From contig NC_079149.1 in NCBI RefSeq assembly GCF_945859685.1, forward strand, positions 5,119,118 to 5,183,117: a stretch of 64,000 nt of DNA, read 5' to 3'. Each line of letters begins with the position of its first letter. The first letter of the stretch is position 1. Under the pieces are notes generated by a model. That model ran no database searches and had not been told where the DNA came from. It saw only the letters and a program-made list of their open reading frames with translations. Source of the DNA: Eupeodes corollae. Lineage: Eukaryota > Arthropoda > Insecta > Diptera > Syrphidae. This document shows, one piece after another, positions 1 through 11,255 of this stretch. Both the position numbers and the translations under genes were made by a program.

Positions 1-1586
1 TTTTGCTGCGGTCGGTGGAACGAGTAACGATGGGGGGTAACAATCTAGATACTTTACGAACGTCAAAAAGAAGAGGAATATGGGCGCCACACATCCTATA
101 ATAAGCCTCCATCCCTCCTCAGCCCTCAACTTGTAATATCAACCTCTCTATAAATGCAAACCCCTAATGACATCTCAAAAAGCAATAATAATTATTGTAA
201 ACATATCTTGCAAGAGAATGATTATCAACGCAGCGCAACAGAACTTGAAGCTTGAAGTAGATATACGCCGCGGCGAGATATGTGGTACGTGGGTGCGTGA
301 CAGAGATGGACAGCCCCAGAGAGACTCAAGACTGAGGCATGCTGTGTCGCACGGGGGGTTATCATCAACTATCAACTATCAAAGCGTCTCACAATTCACA
401 GTAGCTTTTCTTCTTCTTTAACTATTTTCTTCTTTTTTGTTCCTACTTTTCGCCCTTTTTTTGTATCTTTGAAGTCAACTGACCAGTTAAACAGTCTTCA
501 TGTTATCTAGGAACTATGTAACCCCCCCCCTAATAACCATTTCAACCGAGGGGGGAAGAGAATCATCACCTCGCACACAGCTTGAAATAAAAGCAGCTAT
601 AAAAAAGAAATCGAAATGAAGCTAAAGCTGAAGCTAAAGCTGAAATATACAAACTCACAGCAGCACTTATAGGAATTCCAAAGGTTTTGAGAGGGGGAGG
701 GGCGAGGGGGGGAGGTTGAAACATCAGCCATCAGCACATAACAAAACAACACTCGTAGCTGAGCGACCTTGATAAACGTAAGGAATAAGCGATACATGGA
801 ATAGCTGGATTTTCATAGATTTTGCTTGCTTTTTCCATTTCGATTTCGCCCTTTCTCTGTCTGTTGTCGATTTTCCTATGTCTGATCTGCTCTTTTTTTG
901 TTGTTTTTCTTTCTTTCATTAAAAAGAAAACAAAAATAATGTGCTATGTGCTATTTGCTATGTGCCAGAGGGCGAAAGCAACAAGTTGCTGTTGAATTGA
1001 ATTTTTAGTTGTAAAAGTGTGGTGGAGGTGCTTTGCGTTGGTGTGTGATTGTCATTATGTTGGTGTTGGTGTTATGCGACCCTGCTCCCACCCCTCCATA
1101 CACATACAAAGACAAAGTATGGTGTAAGCTTTACAAAAGAATAACTAAGCTTAGTTTCGATAAAAGCTTTAGTTCCTTTGGTTTTTGAGTGGAGAGTGTG
1201 AGCGAAAAAAAAGAGATTCATGAGAGAAGAATGCGTGGGGAAAGATATAAAATCTAGCAAATACGTGACGTAAGGACGAGAATCCAGAAAGCTTTTCGGT
1301 AATTTGTTTTCATTCTTTTTAGGGTAGAAGTTGTTTATCCTGCTGTTAAAAGCTTCTTTTTTTAAATCTTGATGAAATTGTTTATCTTCCTGCAGGAAAT
1401 ATTTGTTTTTAATTCTGTTAACATGTTTTGTATCCATCTTTTTTTTGTTTTTAAGCTGGTTTTTATTTTGAATTCCTTTCATATCAAAAGCACTCCCATT
1501 TTCAGGTTTTTATTAAGGTAGGTAAAGAAGAGGAAAAAGTTCAGGCTTTAACTTCCTAAAATTTAAATGTTTAGGGCATTTGAAAA
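1..1586. other. Non-coding AT-rich DNA, no gene recognised
   Basis: I see no convincing coding sequence here. Short open stretches occur on both strands but none carries a recognisable domain. The segment has G-rich runs (near 525-560 and 690-715), T-rich tracts and a short run of AAGCTGAAGCTAAAGCTG units near 613-640. It could be host intergenic or intronic sequence of a gene outside the window. I infer this only from the absence of transposon motifs. Confidence 0.5.
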
Positions 1587-1976
1587 GCAGAGGTTTTAAA
1601 AATTCGTCGAAACTTCATTTCCTCAGCAATTTTTAAATGACGTTTGAAGTTGTCAAATTATGACAGTTGCAAAAACTTTATATCGATCAGCTGACCATCT
1701 GGCATTGAAACTTTGGAACAAAATCTACCAACCTTTTTAACAGGAAAGAGGCAAACGAAAACATTTTATTTCTTTTTGGAAGCAGAGGTTTTAAAAAATT
1801 CATCGAGATAAATAAAAACATTATTTTGTCAGCAATTTTAAGATGACGTTTGTCAAATTATGACAGTTGCAAAACCGCAAGATCGATCAGCCAACCATCT
1901 GACTTTGAAATTTTTTAATAAAATCCACTATTGAAGAGTCAATTTTTCAATTAAAGGTTTTTGGCTATTGTCAGCT
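1587..1976. repeat. Two-copy tandem repeat, ~195 bp period
   Basis: Two diverged copies start at 1587 and 1782, each with GCAGAGGTTTTAAAAA. Shared blocks recur in the same order: CAGCAATTTT, then GACGTTTG, TCAAATTATGACAGTTGCAAAA, GATCGATCAG and ACCATCTG. The spacing is about 195 bp. No coding potential was seen. It may be the start of a longer satellite-like repeat or an old local duplication. Confidence 0.7.
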
Positions 1977-2284
1977 AATTGGCCACTATTGTTCGAGTTA
2001 TGATCAGAAAAACAAATCAACGGATCAATTTAAAAATTTACATAGCTTAATATGTATTTTTATTTTCATGCAAAGGGTGTTTTTTTAATCAGATAAGAAA
2101 TTTCTAGATAGAAAATTAAACTCCTAAAGACAAATATTTTTGTGATTCATGTCGTTTTTAATAACGGGTGTTTATCTTTTATAAATATATTCATTTAGGT
2201 TGGAAATAGTATTTAAATGACGATAGCTGTCAAGTAAATGTCAGTTTGACATTTCCAAGTCTTGCAGATTTATTTTGAAAATCA
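1977..2284. other. Non-coding AT-rich stretch
   Basis: No gene or repeat boundary is recognised. It contains TGACATTT-type words that are common across the non-coding DNA of this window. Confidence 0.4.
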
Positions 2285-2287
2285 TGG

Positions 2288-2445
2288 TACGTCATTCAAA
2301 AAAACTTGAAATGTGCCGTTCGGGTTCGGATTCGGCTTAAGACTGTAGGTCCCCTCCACCTTGAAACAGTACTAGAACGAAAGAATGGTTGAGAGTTTTA
2401 AGTCACTAGGCTCTAATTTCATCGGTCTGTTGCACCAACTGATTT
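2288..2445 (+). mobile_element. SINE copy 1, 3' part, diverged
   Basis: The segment matches the 3' body of the SINE family described at 3206-3480. In order it has the block GTTCGGATTCGGCTTA, then CTGTAGGTCCCCTCCA, GAATGGTTGAGAG, AAGTCACTAGGCTCT and a decayed end resembling CTGTTGCGCCAC (here CTGTTGCACCAA). The tRNA-like head is missing, so the copy is 5'-truncated. Confidence 0.8.
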
Positions 2446-2880
2446 ATTTATTTTTGGTTTACCATCCATGATGTACAGAAACTGCGGTTTCAACAAAACG
2501 ATGTGTTAACACAGTTATCTTGCATTTGGTTTATTACATTCAAATAAGACTGAACAATTAACCGCTTAAATAACAACATATTCCGTGTTATCGCCGAATT
2601 AAGGGCACAAATGTTGGAAAATTTCATCTAAAATTGGACCTCTAAATTAGACTAAGTTCTAACCAGTGGTGGCAGTCATATGCCAATGAGCAATCGGGGT
2701 TTAGGCAAAAACATTGATGTGAATCTGCTGTAAATTTTGTGATAACAGGTTGCAAAGAGAAAATGCACGAAAAAAAGAAAAAAGCAGATGTTTTCCTTAA
2801 ATTGATGATATTTTTTGAGACGGTCGACAGGAAGATCCTATTAAAAAATTATAAAAGATATTTATTTTTTAGCGCAGGCG
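2446..2880. other. Non-coding stretch, nothing recognised
   Basis: AT-rich sequence between a SINE fragment and a LINE fragment. No motif was recognised. Confidence 0.4.
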
Positions 2881-2894
2881 GCAAACTGTAAAAT

Positions 2895-3545
2895 TCAACA
2901 AACAATTATCTGAACCTATTAAAATAATTTTACGAGTACCACAAGGTTCTATCCTGATCCCCCTTTTGTTTTTTTTTCTGTATATTAATGATATTAAAAA
3001 AAGTAAAATACAGAGTCAAATACAGTTTTTTGCTGATGATTGCCTATTGTATTGTAAAATTAAGCTTAGGGATGATATAAGAAATGTAAAAAAGTATTTA
3101 AACATAAATAAACTTATATTAAATGAAGACAATACTAAAATTATGATGCAATCAGAAAATAATGAAATCAACCAAATAGAAGAATTTGAACTAAAAAACA
3201 TACAAAATTAGGTGGCGCAACAGCAGTAGAGAACCCAGGGCCTAGTGACTTACAACTTTCAACCATTCCTGTGTGCGAGTAGTTGCAGAGTTGGGTGGAT
3301 CTACAGTTTATATGCCGAATCCGAATGGCTTATTTGAGAAAGCACTTTTTCATGACAAGAATTACTTCCTTGCAAGAGGCAGCACCCGTGAATAAAACTT
3401 TAGGTGGCATAGGCAGAGATCGAACCCAAGACCTCTCGCATGACAGTCCAACGCACTAACCATCATGCCACGGGTACTACATTTGAATTTGAACTAATAA
3501 ATTAAATATTTAGGAATTATAATTGATAGTAGTCTACATTTTCTT
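2895..3545 (+). pseudogene. LINE reverse transcriptase remnant split by a SINE
   Basis: A degenerate non-LTR reverse transcriptase is visible on the plus strand. Around 2933-2990 a decayed VPQGSIL box leads to PLLFFLYINDIKK; at about 3025-3055 comes FFADDCLLYCKI, the catalytic FADD variant of the YADD motif. The reading continues to the FEL residues at about 3186-3194, is interrupted by the SINE, and resumes at 3485 with a KYLGIIIDSSLHF-like block (the usual KYLGV.ID box after the palm). It contains stops and is a dead copy. The clade cannot be told from this fragment. It is followed directly by remains of a second, RNase H-bearing LINE. Confidence 0.75.
3206..3480 (-). mobile_element. SINE copy 2, full-length, tRNA-Asp-derived
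   Basis: This is the best complete copy of a SINE family seen at least eight times here. Read on the minus strand from ~3480, it begins with a tRNA-like head: GTGGCAT can pair with ATGCCAC 60 bases later as a 7-bp acceptor stem. An A-box-like GTGGCATGATGGTTAGTG is present, and the anticodon-arm region CTGTCATGCGAGAGGTC resembles tRNA-Asp(GUC). A B box GGTTCGATC follows. The ~200 bp body and a 3' end GCGCCACCTAATTT follow the head. A 13-bp direct repeat GAATTTGAACTAA flanks it (3182-3194 and 3485-3497), the target-site duplication. It sits inside an older LINE. Promoter boxes are intact, but transcription is unproven. Confidence 0.88.
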
Positions 3546-4225
3546 GACGGTGTCTCAACCAAATCTCAAACGGCCCTCGATTGTCACTCGTCTCTTATGG
3601 AGATGGCGCAGAAATTTAACACAGGACAACACAGAAAATTGTAGAGCCGATGAACTCGCTAAAAAGGGAATCGTCATACCTATTTCGCCTGAAAGGCAGA
3701 AGAAAGGTATACCGTTAGCTACATGTAAACTTCTGCTAAAGGAAGCAGCTCTTACGATAACAAACTCTAGGTGACACAATTTACCAACATCCGCAGCCAC
3801 AAAACTCATATTTCCTTCACTGACCTAAAGCGCTCTAAAGACTTGTTATCTCAAAGTAGACTTCATATTAGCTCCCCAATAGGTGCCCTTACGGGACACT
3901 GTCTTATAAGCAAACACGCAATACGACTTGGTGCAACCTCAAATGACTTCTGCAGGAGCTGTATGGATGGGGACGAAGAGGAAACAATCTCTCACCTTCT
4001 CTGCACTTGCCCTGCTCTTTCACTAAGACTACCTTTTTGATAATCCCAGTGAACTAGCTAATAAGGATATCAAATATCTTCTTCGCTTTATTAAAACCTC
4101 AAAATGGTTCGAGTAGTAACAAGTAATTCTCTAGATTCATGTGGTGTCACAATGGGCCCTTTTCTTTTGGTCTAAGTGTGTGAGTTCTGTATCCGAAGCC
4201 ACTTTAACCTAACCTTACCTACATT
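3546..4225 (+). pseudogene. 3' end of an RNase H-bearing LINE (I/LOA-like), decayed
   Basis: Pieces of the C-terminal end of a LINE polyprotein are readable in shifting frames. At 3546-3770 there are remains of the RNase H domain ending in CRADELAKKG, although the segment normally carrying WVPGHSGI is deleted. At 3771-4110 there is a zinc-knuckle-like FCRSCMDGDEEETISHLLCTCPAL, then IKYLLRFIKTSKWFE and a stop. The same arrangement occurs in the better-preserved element at 50634-53174, so both probably belong to related families. A pyrimidine-rich TAACCTAACCTTACCTAC tract near 4206-4223 looks like the element's 3' terminus. Confidence 0.75.
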
Positions 4226-6560
4226 TAAAAAAAAACATTTTCAATATGTACGTACATACAAAAATTCCCAAAATAATTGTTTATTTTTTTGGAAAATAGG
4301 AAAAGTATGTATTCCAATGCCCAACACTTTTGATGGGTTCTGCAGTTGTGCTGAAAGGGTTACAAAAGCCAAAAAAAAGGGAGCGCGTTCAATTCTATTT
4401 TATAACAGATATACGCTTATTCAAGGTATGTTGGATATGCTCAAATTGTTAAACATATTACTAACAATTGTCGTTAATACAATAATTTGTATATTTCAAA
4501 TTAAAAACACAAATTTTACTCAGTTACCTAAGCAGGAAATTATTATCTAGAACTAGTGTACACTGTACAGCCTTATAACCTAGCAACAAATGATAACTTC
4601 AATGTGCAATAATTTAGATATTTAAAAACTGACTATGTTATAAAGGAGTACAAATGTTTAATGAACTTCCAAATAATGTAAAATCTGAAATAAATATTAT
4701 ATATTTCAAAAGATACATAATATTAATTGCAAAAAGAAATTATAAAATTATTATTAAAATTGTACTTAGCTAAATAAACTATATCAAATCTAATCAGCAA
4801 CTGTATCATGAAATCAGTACGTAATGCAAAATTGTATGAGATTTTCCACTACGAACGGATTTTATGATGCAGTTTTTCGGGATTCGTAAAAATTTCCGAC
4901 TACGATGGAATTCATGATATTGCTGAATATAATGCCAAAAATCATATTTAAATTATAATTCTAGAAGATTATCTTTCGAATAACGTAAATTTCATATCAA
5001 TTTAAATTTAAAAAAAATCATCTTTGTTTTATAGGTAACCTTTTAAAGTTCTATACTTCTAAAAAAACACCTTTTACTCAATGACATTTTTGAGAAAGAA
5101 TACTTACATACATTTCCATCTTATGTTATTGTATGTACTTAACAAACAAGAAAAGCTTCCTCTCCATCCAACTTTATCCGTACGTACGTAACGTATATCA
5201 AAATCGTTACAAATTAAATTATTTGAACATATGGTTTTGTCCCGAACAAGCCACCAACTTCTAATCATGAGATTATGATTATATTAAATTATGCATTGGT
5301 ATCGCGTCTATCTTTAAATCTGTAGGTTGTTTCTATTTCAAAACATAACTGAAAAACATGTATTCATAATATCAAAACTATAAACAAGCTTGTTTGCTAT
5401 GCAAAGTCGCTGGATTACCTTTCACCTACTCATAAAGTCTATTTCTTTCTCTCTCCCTCTCTTTCTCCATTGTTTGTGTTACAGTTAAAGTAAGCTATGT
5501 ACATTTTTATGTCATTCGATAAATTTATTGTAGTTTACTCTCGTGACAGTTAATTGTCATGTGTGGCGTATGTTAAACATTTTTGGCGGAATATTTCGAC
5601 AGGGCTCTGAAGAAAGATACGAGTACAACAGAAAAATATACTTTATGTGAAGTACTCGTAACATGGGACAAGGGCAATAAAAACACATCACCAATATCGA
5701 AAAACAACAACAACTAGAATAATGAATCTATAATTTATTGTTGAGAGACAAAAGACAGTGATTATATTTAAAACAAACAGAATTAAAATGAAGGTACTTG
5801 TTTTGATGTGAGGCACAGTGGAACACAATGAACTCGAAAGTAGACTAAGTTTCATGAATGGAGTGTTTGGAAAATAAAGAAGGATTTAAGAGGAGAAACC
5901 GATTTACATTTTGCTATAGGTTTTGAATATTAAAATCAAAAAGAAAAACAGAGCTGGGTAAATCATTCCGCATTCTTGAAGTGTGGCTCTAAAAGAATTT
6001 AAATACTCAATAGCTGAAAAATCAAAACATATTTTTACAGCGAGTGTCAATAATCAAATCATAGTTAATAAATACCAAAGTTTAACATTTAACTAACCAG
6101 TCTTATATGACTTCCAATAAAATGTGTAATTATGTAGATATTAAAAGTGTCTTTTTCTTTTTAAGTTTTAAAAGACCGAATTTCAGTAGTTATCAACTAT
6201 CAATTGATAATTTACAATCCTTATAAGATTGATTGTCAGGGATAGGATTTTACTTACTTGCCTTTTTTTTGGTTAAACGGAAGATGAAATCGACTTTCGA
6301 CAAACATGTTTCAAGCCCTGATGTTTGCAAATATATGTATTTTAATTAGTCTTTTTATACCATAATTGGCTTCTTTTGACTTTCTTAGCCATTGTTGCCT
6401 TTTTTGTTTTTTTTATTAAATTTTGTTAAGAAATATCTAATAATTAACTTAGCATTAAAATAAATACGAACATTTTTGCATACCCATCAGAATCTTTAGT
6501 TAAGAACCCAGATTTTTGACATTTCGATGTGATTGTTGAGGCCCATTGAGCTTACGAGAT
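4226..6560. other. 2.3 kb AT-rich non-coding DNA
   Basis: No recognisable protein domain or terminal repeats were found. Small open stretches (for example 4176-4550) are AT-driven and lack motifs. Pyrimidine tracts (5440-5470, TCTCTCCCTCTCTTTCTCC) and scattered GTACGTAC words occur. Confidence 0.45.
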
Positions 6561-6564
6561 AAAA

Positions 6565-7320
6565 GGTTTTGTTGTTTGTAACAGACTCTGCACCGTATAT
6601 GAAGAAGAGTGGCAAAACTCTGCCAGGATTGTACTAGAAATTATTTCAAGTAACTTGCGTCGCTAACGATGTAAACAAACTTTGTGAAAGCATACGCAGT
6701 CACTTCTCAAAAGTTGACACCTTCGTTTCAAACTTGAAAAAAGTATTTCTGAAGAATCCATCTCGGATTGCTTTTTTTAAGGATATGGAACCTTAATTGC
6801 CACTGCCATCTCAACCTGTGAGTTTGCTTGAAACTAGGTTTAAAATCGCTGGGGTACTTGGTTAGAGCGGACTATTTTGCCGGGATCAAAAAAAATCGTC
6901 AACGCTCTTGAAGATGATGCAAGCTGTGTTACATTTGCAAAACAAATTGATTGAAGATGAAGAACTGCAAAACCCCAAATTCAATTTTGGGGTTTTAGTC
7001 CATTCGAAAAAACACATTTTCAAATACCTACAATAAACATATTTGAGAGTCTGTACCTACTCATAATTGAAGCTAACAATATTCTTATCAAGCAACATCA
7101 GTTGACGAAGTGATGCCTGAAAGCCATTGAAGAAAATTTAAAAAAAGCAAAAGCCGTTTTCAATGGAAACACAGGGCTAAACACGATTGAGCAGATAAAT
7201 TCTGTAATAAACAACGACGTGGATTTCAAACTTCCAGGAAACATTAAAGTGAATAATGTTGAAAGTTCGGATGGGTTTTAGCTGTTGAGAGATCATTTTG
7301 CTCCTTCACAGGATTTCTAA
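6565..7320 (+). pseudogene. hAT-type transposase remnant
   Basis: Broken plus-strand coding sequence resembles the central part of hAT-type transposases widespread in insects. Near 6571 reads VTDSAPYMKKSGKTLPGLY, matching the family's '.sDaapYM...' block, whose aspartate belongs to the RNase H-like catalytic core. It continues ANDVNKLCESIRSHF and FLKNPSRIAFFKDMEP (to about 6797). Another conserved-looking segment, AIEENLKKAKAVFNGNTG, lies at about 7118-7175. Stops and frame changes show the copy is dead. Terminal repeats were not found. Confidence 0.65.
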
Positions 7321-7387
7321 AAGACAACCGAAGAAGTTTGCTACCTGAAAACTTAAAAAAAAACTCTTGGTAGTCCAATGTTTATTT

Positions 7388-8640
7388 TTAACTTCCCATA
7401 GGAAGTTATTGTAATGGGTCCGATTTGTCAAATTGTAAATTTTGACATTTCTCGACGTTTCAAGGTCTCTAGAGTCGAAATAAAAGATTTTTAGAAAGAT
7501 GTCTGTGCGTGCGTGTGTACGTACGTTCGTACGTCCGTACGTCCGTTCGTTCGCGACATTTTTTTGTCGTCCATAGCTCAAGAACCAGAAGAGATATCGA
7601 TTTCAAATAAATTTTGTTATACAGATAATAAGGCAGAAAGATGCAGAAAGGGCTCTCAAGAAAATTGCGTGGGTGGTTTTTTTACCATAGCAGTTTGAAA
7701 ATTTTGGTTAACCCTAAATATTTTACGAACCAAAAACGCTAGAGGCTTGAATAAAATTTTATATAATATATTGTAACGTATGTAACGTAATGTTTTTGAC
7801 ATTTGATAACATTTTGAGAAAAATCGAATTGACAGTTTTTTTATAAAAAATAAAAATCAAAAAAAACATTACTCAAAGTTGGTAAAAATTGAATATGCAT
7901 TCAAATATCTTTTCAAAAACTTGAAATTTAGGCTTCAAACTTATTTTATCTTATAAGAAATATTGTTTATAAAATGTTAAGAAAAATCGAATTGACAGTT
8001 TTTTACAAAAGATAAAAACCTAAAAAAAAATTAATAAAAGTTGATAAAAAATGATTTTCGACTCAAATATCTTTTCAAAACTTTGAGATATTGGCTTTAA
8101 TTTACTTTTATCTTTAAAAAAATATTGTTGCCAACACTCAGTAAAATTTAAAAAAAAATCGAATTGACAGTTTGTTTTATAAAAAAATAAAAACCGAAAA
8201 TAATTAATAAAAGTTGAATTTCGACTCAAATATCTTTTCAAAAATTTGAGATAATAGCTTCTAACTAATTTTTACTTATAAGAAATATTGTTTTCAACAT
8301 TCGATGAAATTTAAAAAAAAAAAACGAATTGACAGTTTTTTACAAAAAAATAAACTCTAAAAGGAGCAATACTAAAACTTGGTAAAAATTTACTTTCAAA
8401 AATTAAAAATATTGGCTACAAACTTATTTTATTTCACAGAAAATATTGTTTTCGATATTCGTTAATTTTTATATAAAAATCCAACATTCCGTTTTTTCAT
8501 AAAAAATAAAATCTACAAAAAATAGTACGCAAATTTGGTAAAAATTGATACGTACATATAGACAAACTTTTAAGCAAGTCAAATCGACAGACAGGATGGG
8601 AAGTTATCAGTGTGGGTCGCATCCTAGCCTCGTTTTTTGT
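7388..8640. mobile_element. Dispersed repeat with internal tandem array (family R-165)
   Basis: This unit begins with AACTTCCCATAGGAAGTTATTG and later holds TTTTGACATTTCTCGACG, a GTACGTACGTTCGTACGTCC-rich stretch (7510-7555), CTCAAGAACCAGAAGAGATATCG, and a terminal block GATGGGAAGTTATCAGTG (8597-8614). Start and end blocks both share GGAAGTTAT followed by a GGGTC word. Partial copies recur at 27985-28560 and 28886-29700. No protein is encoded. The borders mark it as a non-autonomous repeat of unknown type, perhaps derived from a DNA transposon. Confidence 0.7.
7790..8560. repeat. ~165 bp tandem array, about five units
   Basis: Within the dispersed repeat, the marker CGAATTGACAGTTT recurs at about 7824, 7988, 8160 and 8324, with a decayed fifth near 8484, giving a period of 164-172 bp. 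Each unit also repeats 'TTGGTAAAAATTGA', 'CAAATATCTTTTCAAAA' and 'AGAAATATTGTTT'. The units have diverged, so the array is not recent. Confidence 0.85.
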
Positions 8641-9640
8641 TTATTTTCCTAGCATTTATAAATAAATGCCTTTTCCTTGCCTTTTTAAGTGTTTTGCTTT
8701 GCCTTTATTTTAATTTTGTTTGTCAACAAAATCTTAACCCTGGTTATTATTTACATTATAGGTGTTCAATGTCCCTTTTTCACATAAATTCCGATGTATG
8801 ATGATTTATTTATTATTAAGTGTCCTGAATTGCACTTAAATTTGTGCATGGAATTTCTTGTTATAAACAGCTTTTTAAAAACTCGAAACCTCACTAAAAA
8901 TGGCTCCAAAAAATATTTCCTATCTATCCCGATTAAAAGCCAACACCGTTCCACTGTGTTAATATATGATTATATTGATGAGGAGCAATGTTTTTTTTTA
9001 ATTTTATTTTTTTTTTAACTTAATAGAACAACCACTTTATAGACTATGGTGATGGTATAAAGTATAAACATGCTCTCATGCATTATTAAGAACTTCTGAA
9101 ATACGACGGATACAACACACAAAAAAAACACCGTCTGACGGAACTGGTTTAAGTTGTCGCCCCTCATTTTTCGCACCGCAAACCGAAAAACGTATCTAGA
9201 CTTATACTCGTAGATATCGTATCCATATGTAGTAGATTTTTAATTTTCAGATCATCATCGAGAAGAATCAGCGTGTGAAATGAAAAACAGAGCAAGAAAA
9301 ACAAAACACAACAAAATTGAAATTCAAATTTTCCGCTTGATTAACTCACAAAACACTGGCGCCCAGGAACACTTTTTGTTTTATAAAAAAAATAACAAAT
9401 ATAAAAATAAAAATCTTAATATCGAATTCTCATCACACAACATTTGCAATTGATTAATTAATGCTGTCCGACGTGTTTATTTGTCAGTGTTATCTTATAG
9501 ATTGGGTTTAAGCCAAGCACACCTTTTTTGGGGTGTTTTAATTTTTTGTTGTGTTTTGTATTTTATTGACTTAAAAAACATAAAGCAAGGTGCGTTATAT
9601 TCAGATGAGAAGATTTCCTGACAGGTATCATAATGACTAA
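8641..9640. other. Non-coding AT-rich DNA
   Basis: No gene was recognised in this kilobase. Small open stretches on both strands at 8766-9018 overlap each other and show no motif. Confidence 0.45.
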
Positions 9641-10171
9641 AAAGGTCTCATAACTATAAAAAAAAAAGTTTATTTCAAAGGAACTAACTAAAAATTTAAC
9701 ATTTCACCTCAAACTAAACACATAGAAAAGATTCTTGTACGAATAAAAGGTTATATATAATTTGACATTTCGTGTGTCCTGTCAATAGCTAGATATCATT
9801 GTATTCATATTCAACTCTTTTGAGGTAACATTTCATCTTCTTTCTCGTTCTAAATTAAAAATGTCTGCCTCCCAGAGGAAATACAATTATCAAAATAAGT
9901 GATGAACATAAATTTAAGTCAAAAGAAATTGAACACAAAAGGTGGTTATTGTGAAAAAAAGAACTTAATATCATTTGACATTTCGACTGTTACTCTCATT
10001 GTCATTTTGAAATATCCACAACTTTTTTGGTTCTACACTCATTCAAAATAAACTGACTAAACATTTCATATTTCCCCTGAAACTAAAAACTGAAAAACAA
10101 TTATTGTACAAGAAAACAATTTAACATCATTTGACATTTCGTATGTCACTGTCAATTGTTAGATATCATTA

Positions 10172-11255
10172 GCTGCGTTCAATCTCGTGTTGGATAGGGT
10201 ATCTTGGATAGGTTAATTTTAAGATACCTTGTTGAATGAGTTGGATAGCTGTATTGAGATAGCTGTCAAAAAATAAAAACAACTTTCAACTGTTCACAAA
10301 AACCGGAGAAACATTTAAGCTTCGAAGTCAGATAATGGTGGGACCAACTTTGTCATAAAAAAGTGCTTTCTCAAATTATCCGTTCGGATTCAGCCTAAAA
10401 CTGTAGGTCCCTTCCATTCCTGACAACAGTACTCACACACAGGAATGGTTGAGAGTTGTAAGTCACTAGGCTCTGGTTTCCAACTGACTGTTGCGCCACC
10501 CAATTTAATTTAATTTAATGGTGGGACCAACGCTTCTTTAAAAACCACGCAAGGGACACCATCAATCAGAATAGCCAATAAAATGTGAACAAACTAGTCT
10601 TGATATCTATAATGAATTGCTTATTAACGATTTTAAATTATAAGGATCTCTTGCACAAAGTGCAGCAAAATAAAAGAACCTCTAACTTGGAGCAAAAACT
10701 GTTGTTTTTTGTTTGGATCTTGAGTAAGCAAGAAAGTTTCTTATCAGCTGGAGACAGGTTCAATTTAGCTAAGATCTTAGAGTTCTGCTTCAGAGAAATT
10801 CTCCAAGTAGTATGTTCATTGCTGGGAGAGTAAAAAATGGTCAAGTGTTCAACAATATTTTGTTCTACCTCTGGAACAGGATGAGGTTCTTCAACTTTAG
10901 AATGCTGGACACTAGACTAGAGGTAAGACCTAGAAAATTGTTTACAAAAATATGTCATAATTACCTTCTAAAATTCGGAGGCAAATAGCTTATTCATCGT
11001 CTATTATGAACAGAACTAACAACAACTAACATTTTTTATCTTTTTGTTTACCAACAAATACAAAAAGCTGAAATCAATGTTCAAGTTTCTTGATATTCAA
11101 CCATGTGTTGAATCAGCTGTTCTGTCAGGTACCTACATGCCCCAGAAATTCTTGGTACCTTTGCATTCCTTTTTAGATATATCTGCTGTTATTTTACACG
11201 TAAAACGCTTTCAAAAAAGTATCCTGATACCCATCTGGCTGAGATTGAACGCAGC
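10172..11255 (+). mobile_element. PIF/Harbinger-type DNA transposon remnant
   Basis: The ends are a perfect 15-bp inverted repeat, GCTGCGTTCAATCTC at 10172 and its reverse complement ending at 11255, with weaker similarity continuing inward (GGGTATC on both sides). Inside, on the plus strand at 10585-10833, the reading KLLFFVWILSKQESFLSAGD followed by RFNLAK resembles the N-terminal helix-turn-helix of Harbinger transposases. Around 11130-11230, ILGTFAFLFRYICC and FTRKTLSKK resemble the nuclease block normally written lgDsaypl...pyt, with the catalytic aspartate lost. The element is internally deleted and dead. Its target-site duplication could not be fixed. A SINE is nested inside. Confidence 0.68.
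10349..10515 (+). mobile_element. SINE copy 3, 5'-truncated, with target-site duplication
   Basis: This matches the 3' body of the SINE family from AAAAAGTGCTTTCTCAAATT through GAATGGTTGAGAGTTGTAAG to GTTGCGCCACCCAATTT, ending in AATTT repeats. A 16-bp direct repeat TAATGGTGGGACCAAC flanks it (10333-10348 and 10516-10531). The lost 5' end together with a duplication shows insertion by target-primed reverse transcription. The host is the Harbinger remnant around it. Confidence 0.9.

Noticed and set aside
3411..3480. Possible tRNA gene (A box, B box, acceptor stem)
   Set aside because: It is the head of a SINE: it continues into the family body, has target-site duplications, and its stems are imperfect.
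7790..8560. CRISPR-like regular repeats
   Set aside because: The whole ~165-bp unit is repeated, with no short repeat/spacer structure, and the genome is eukaryotic.
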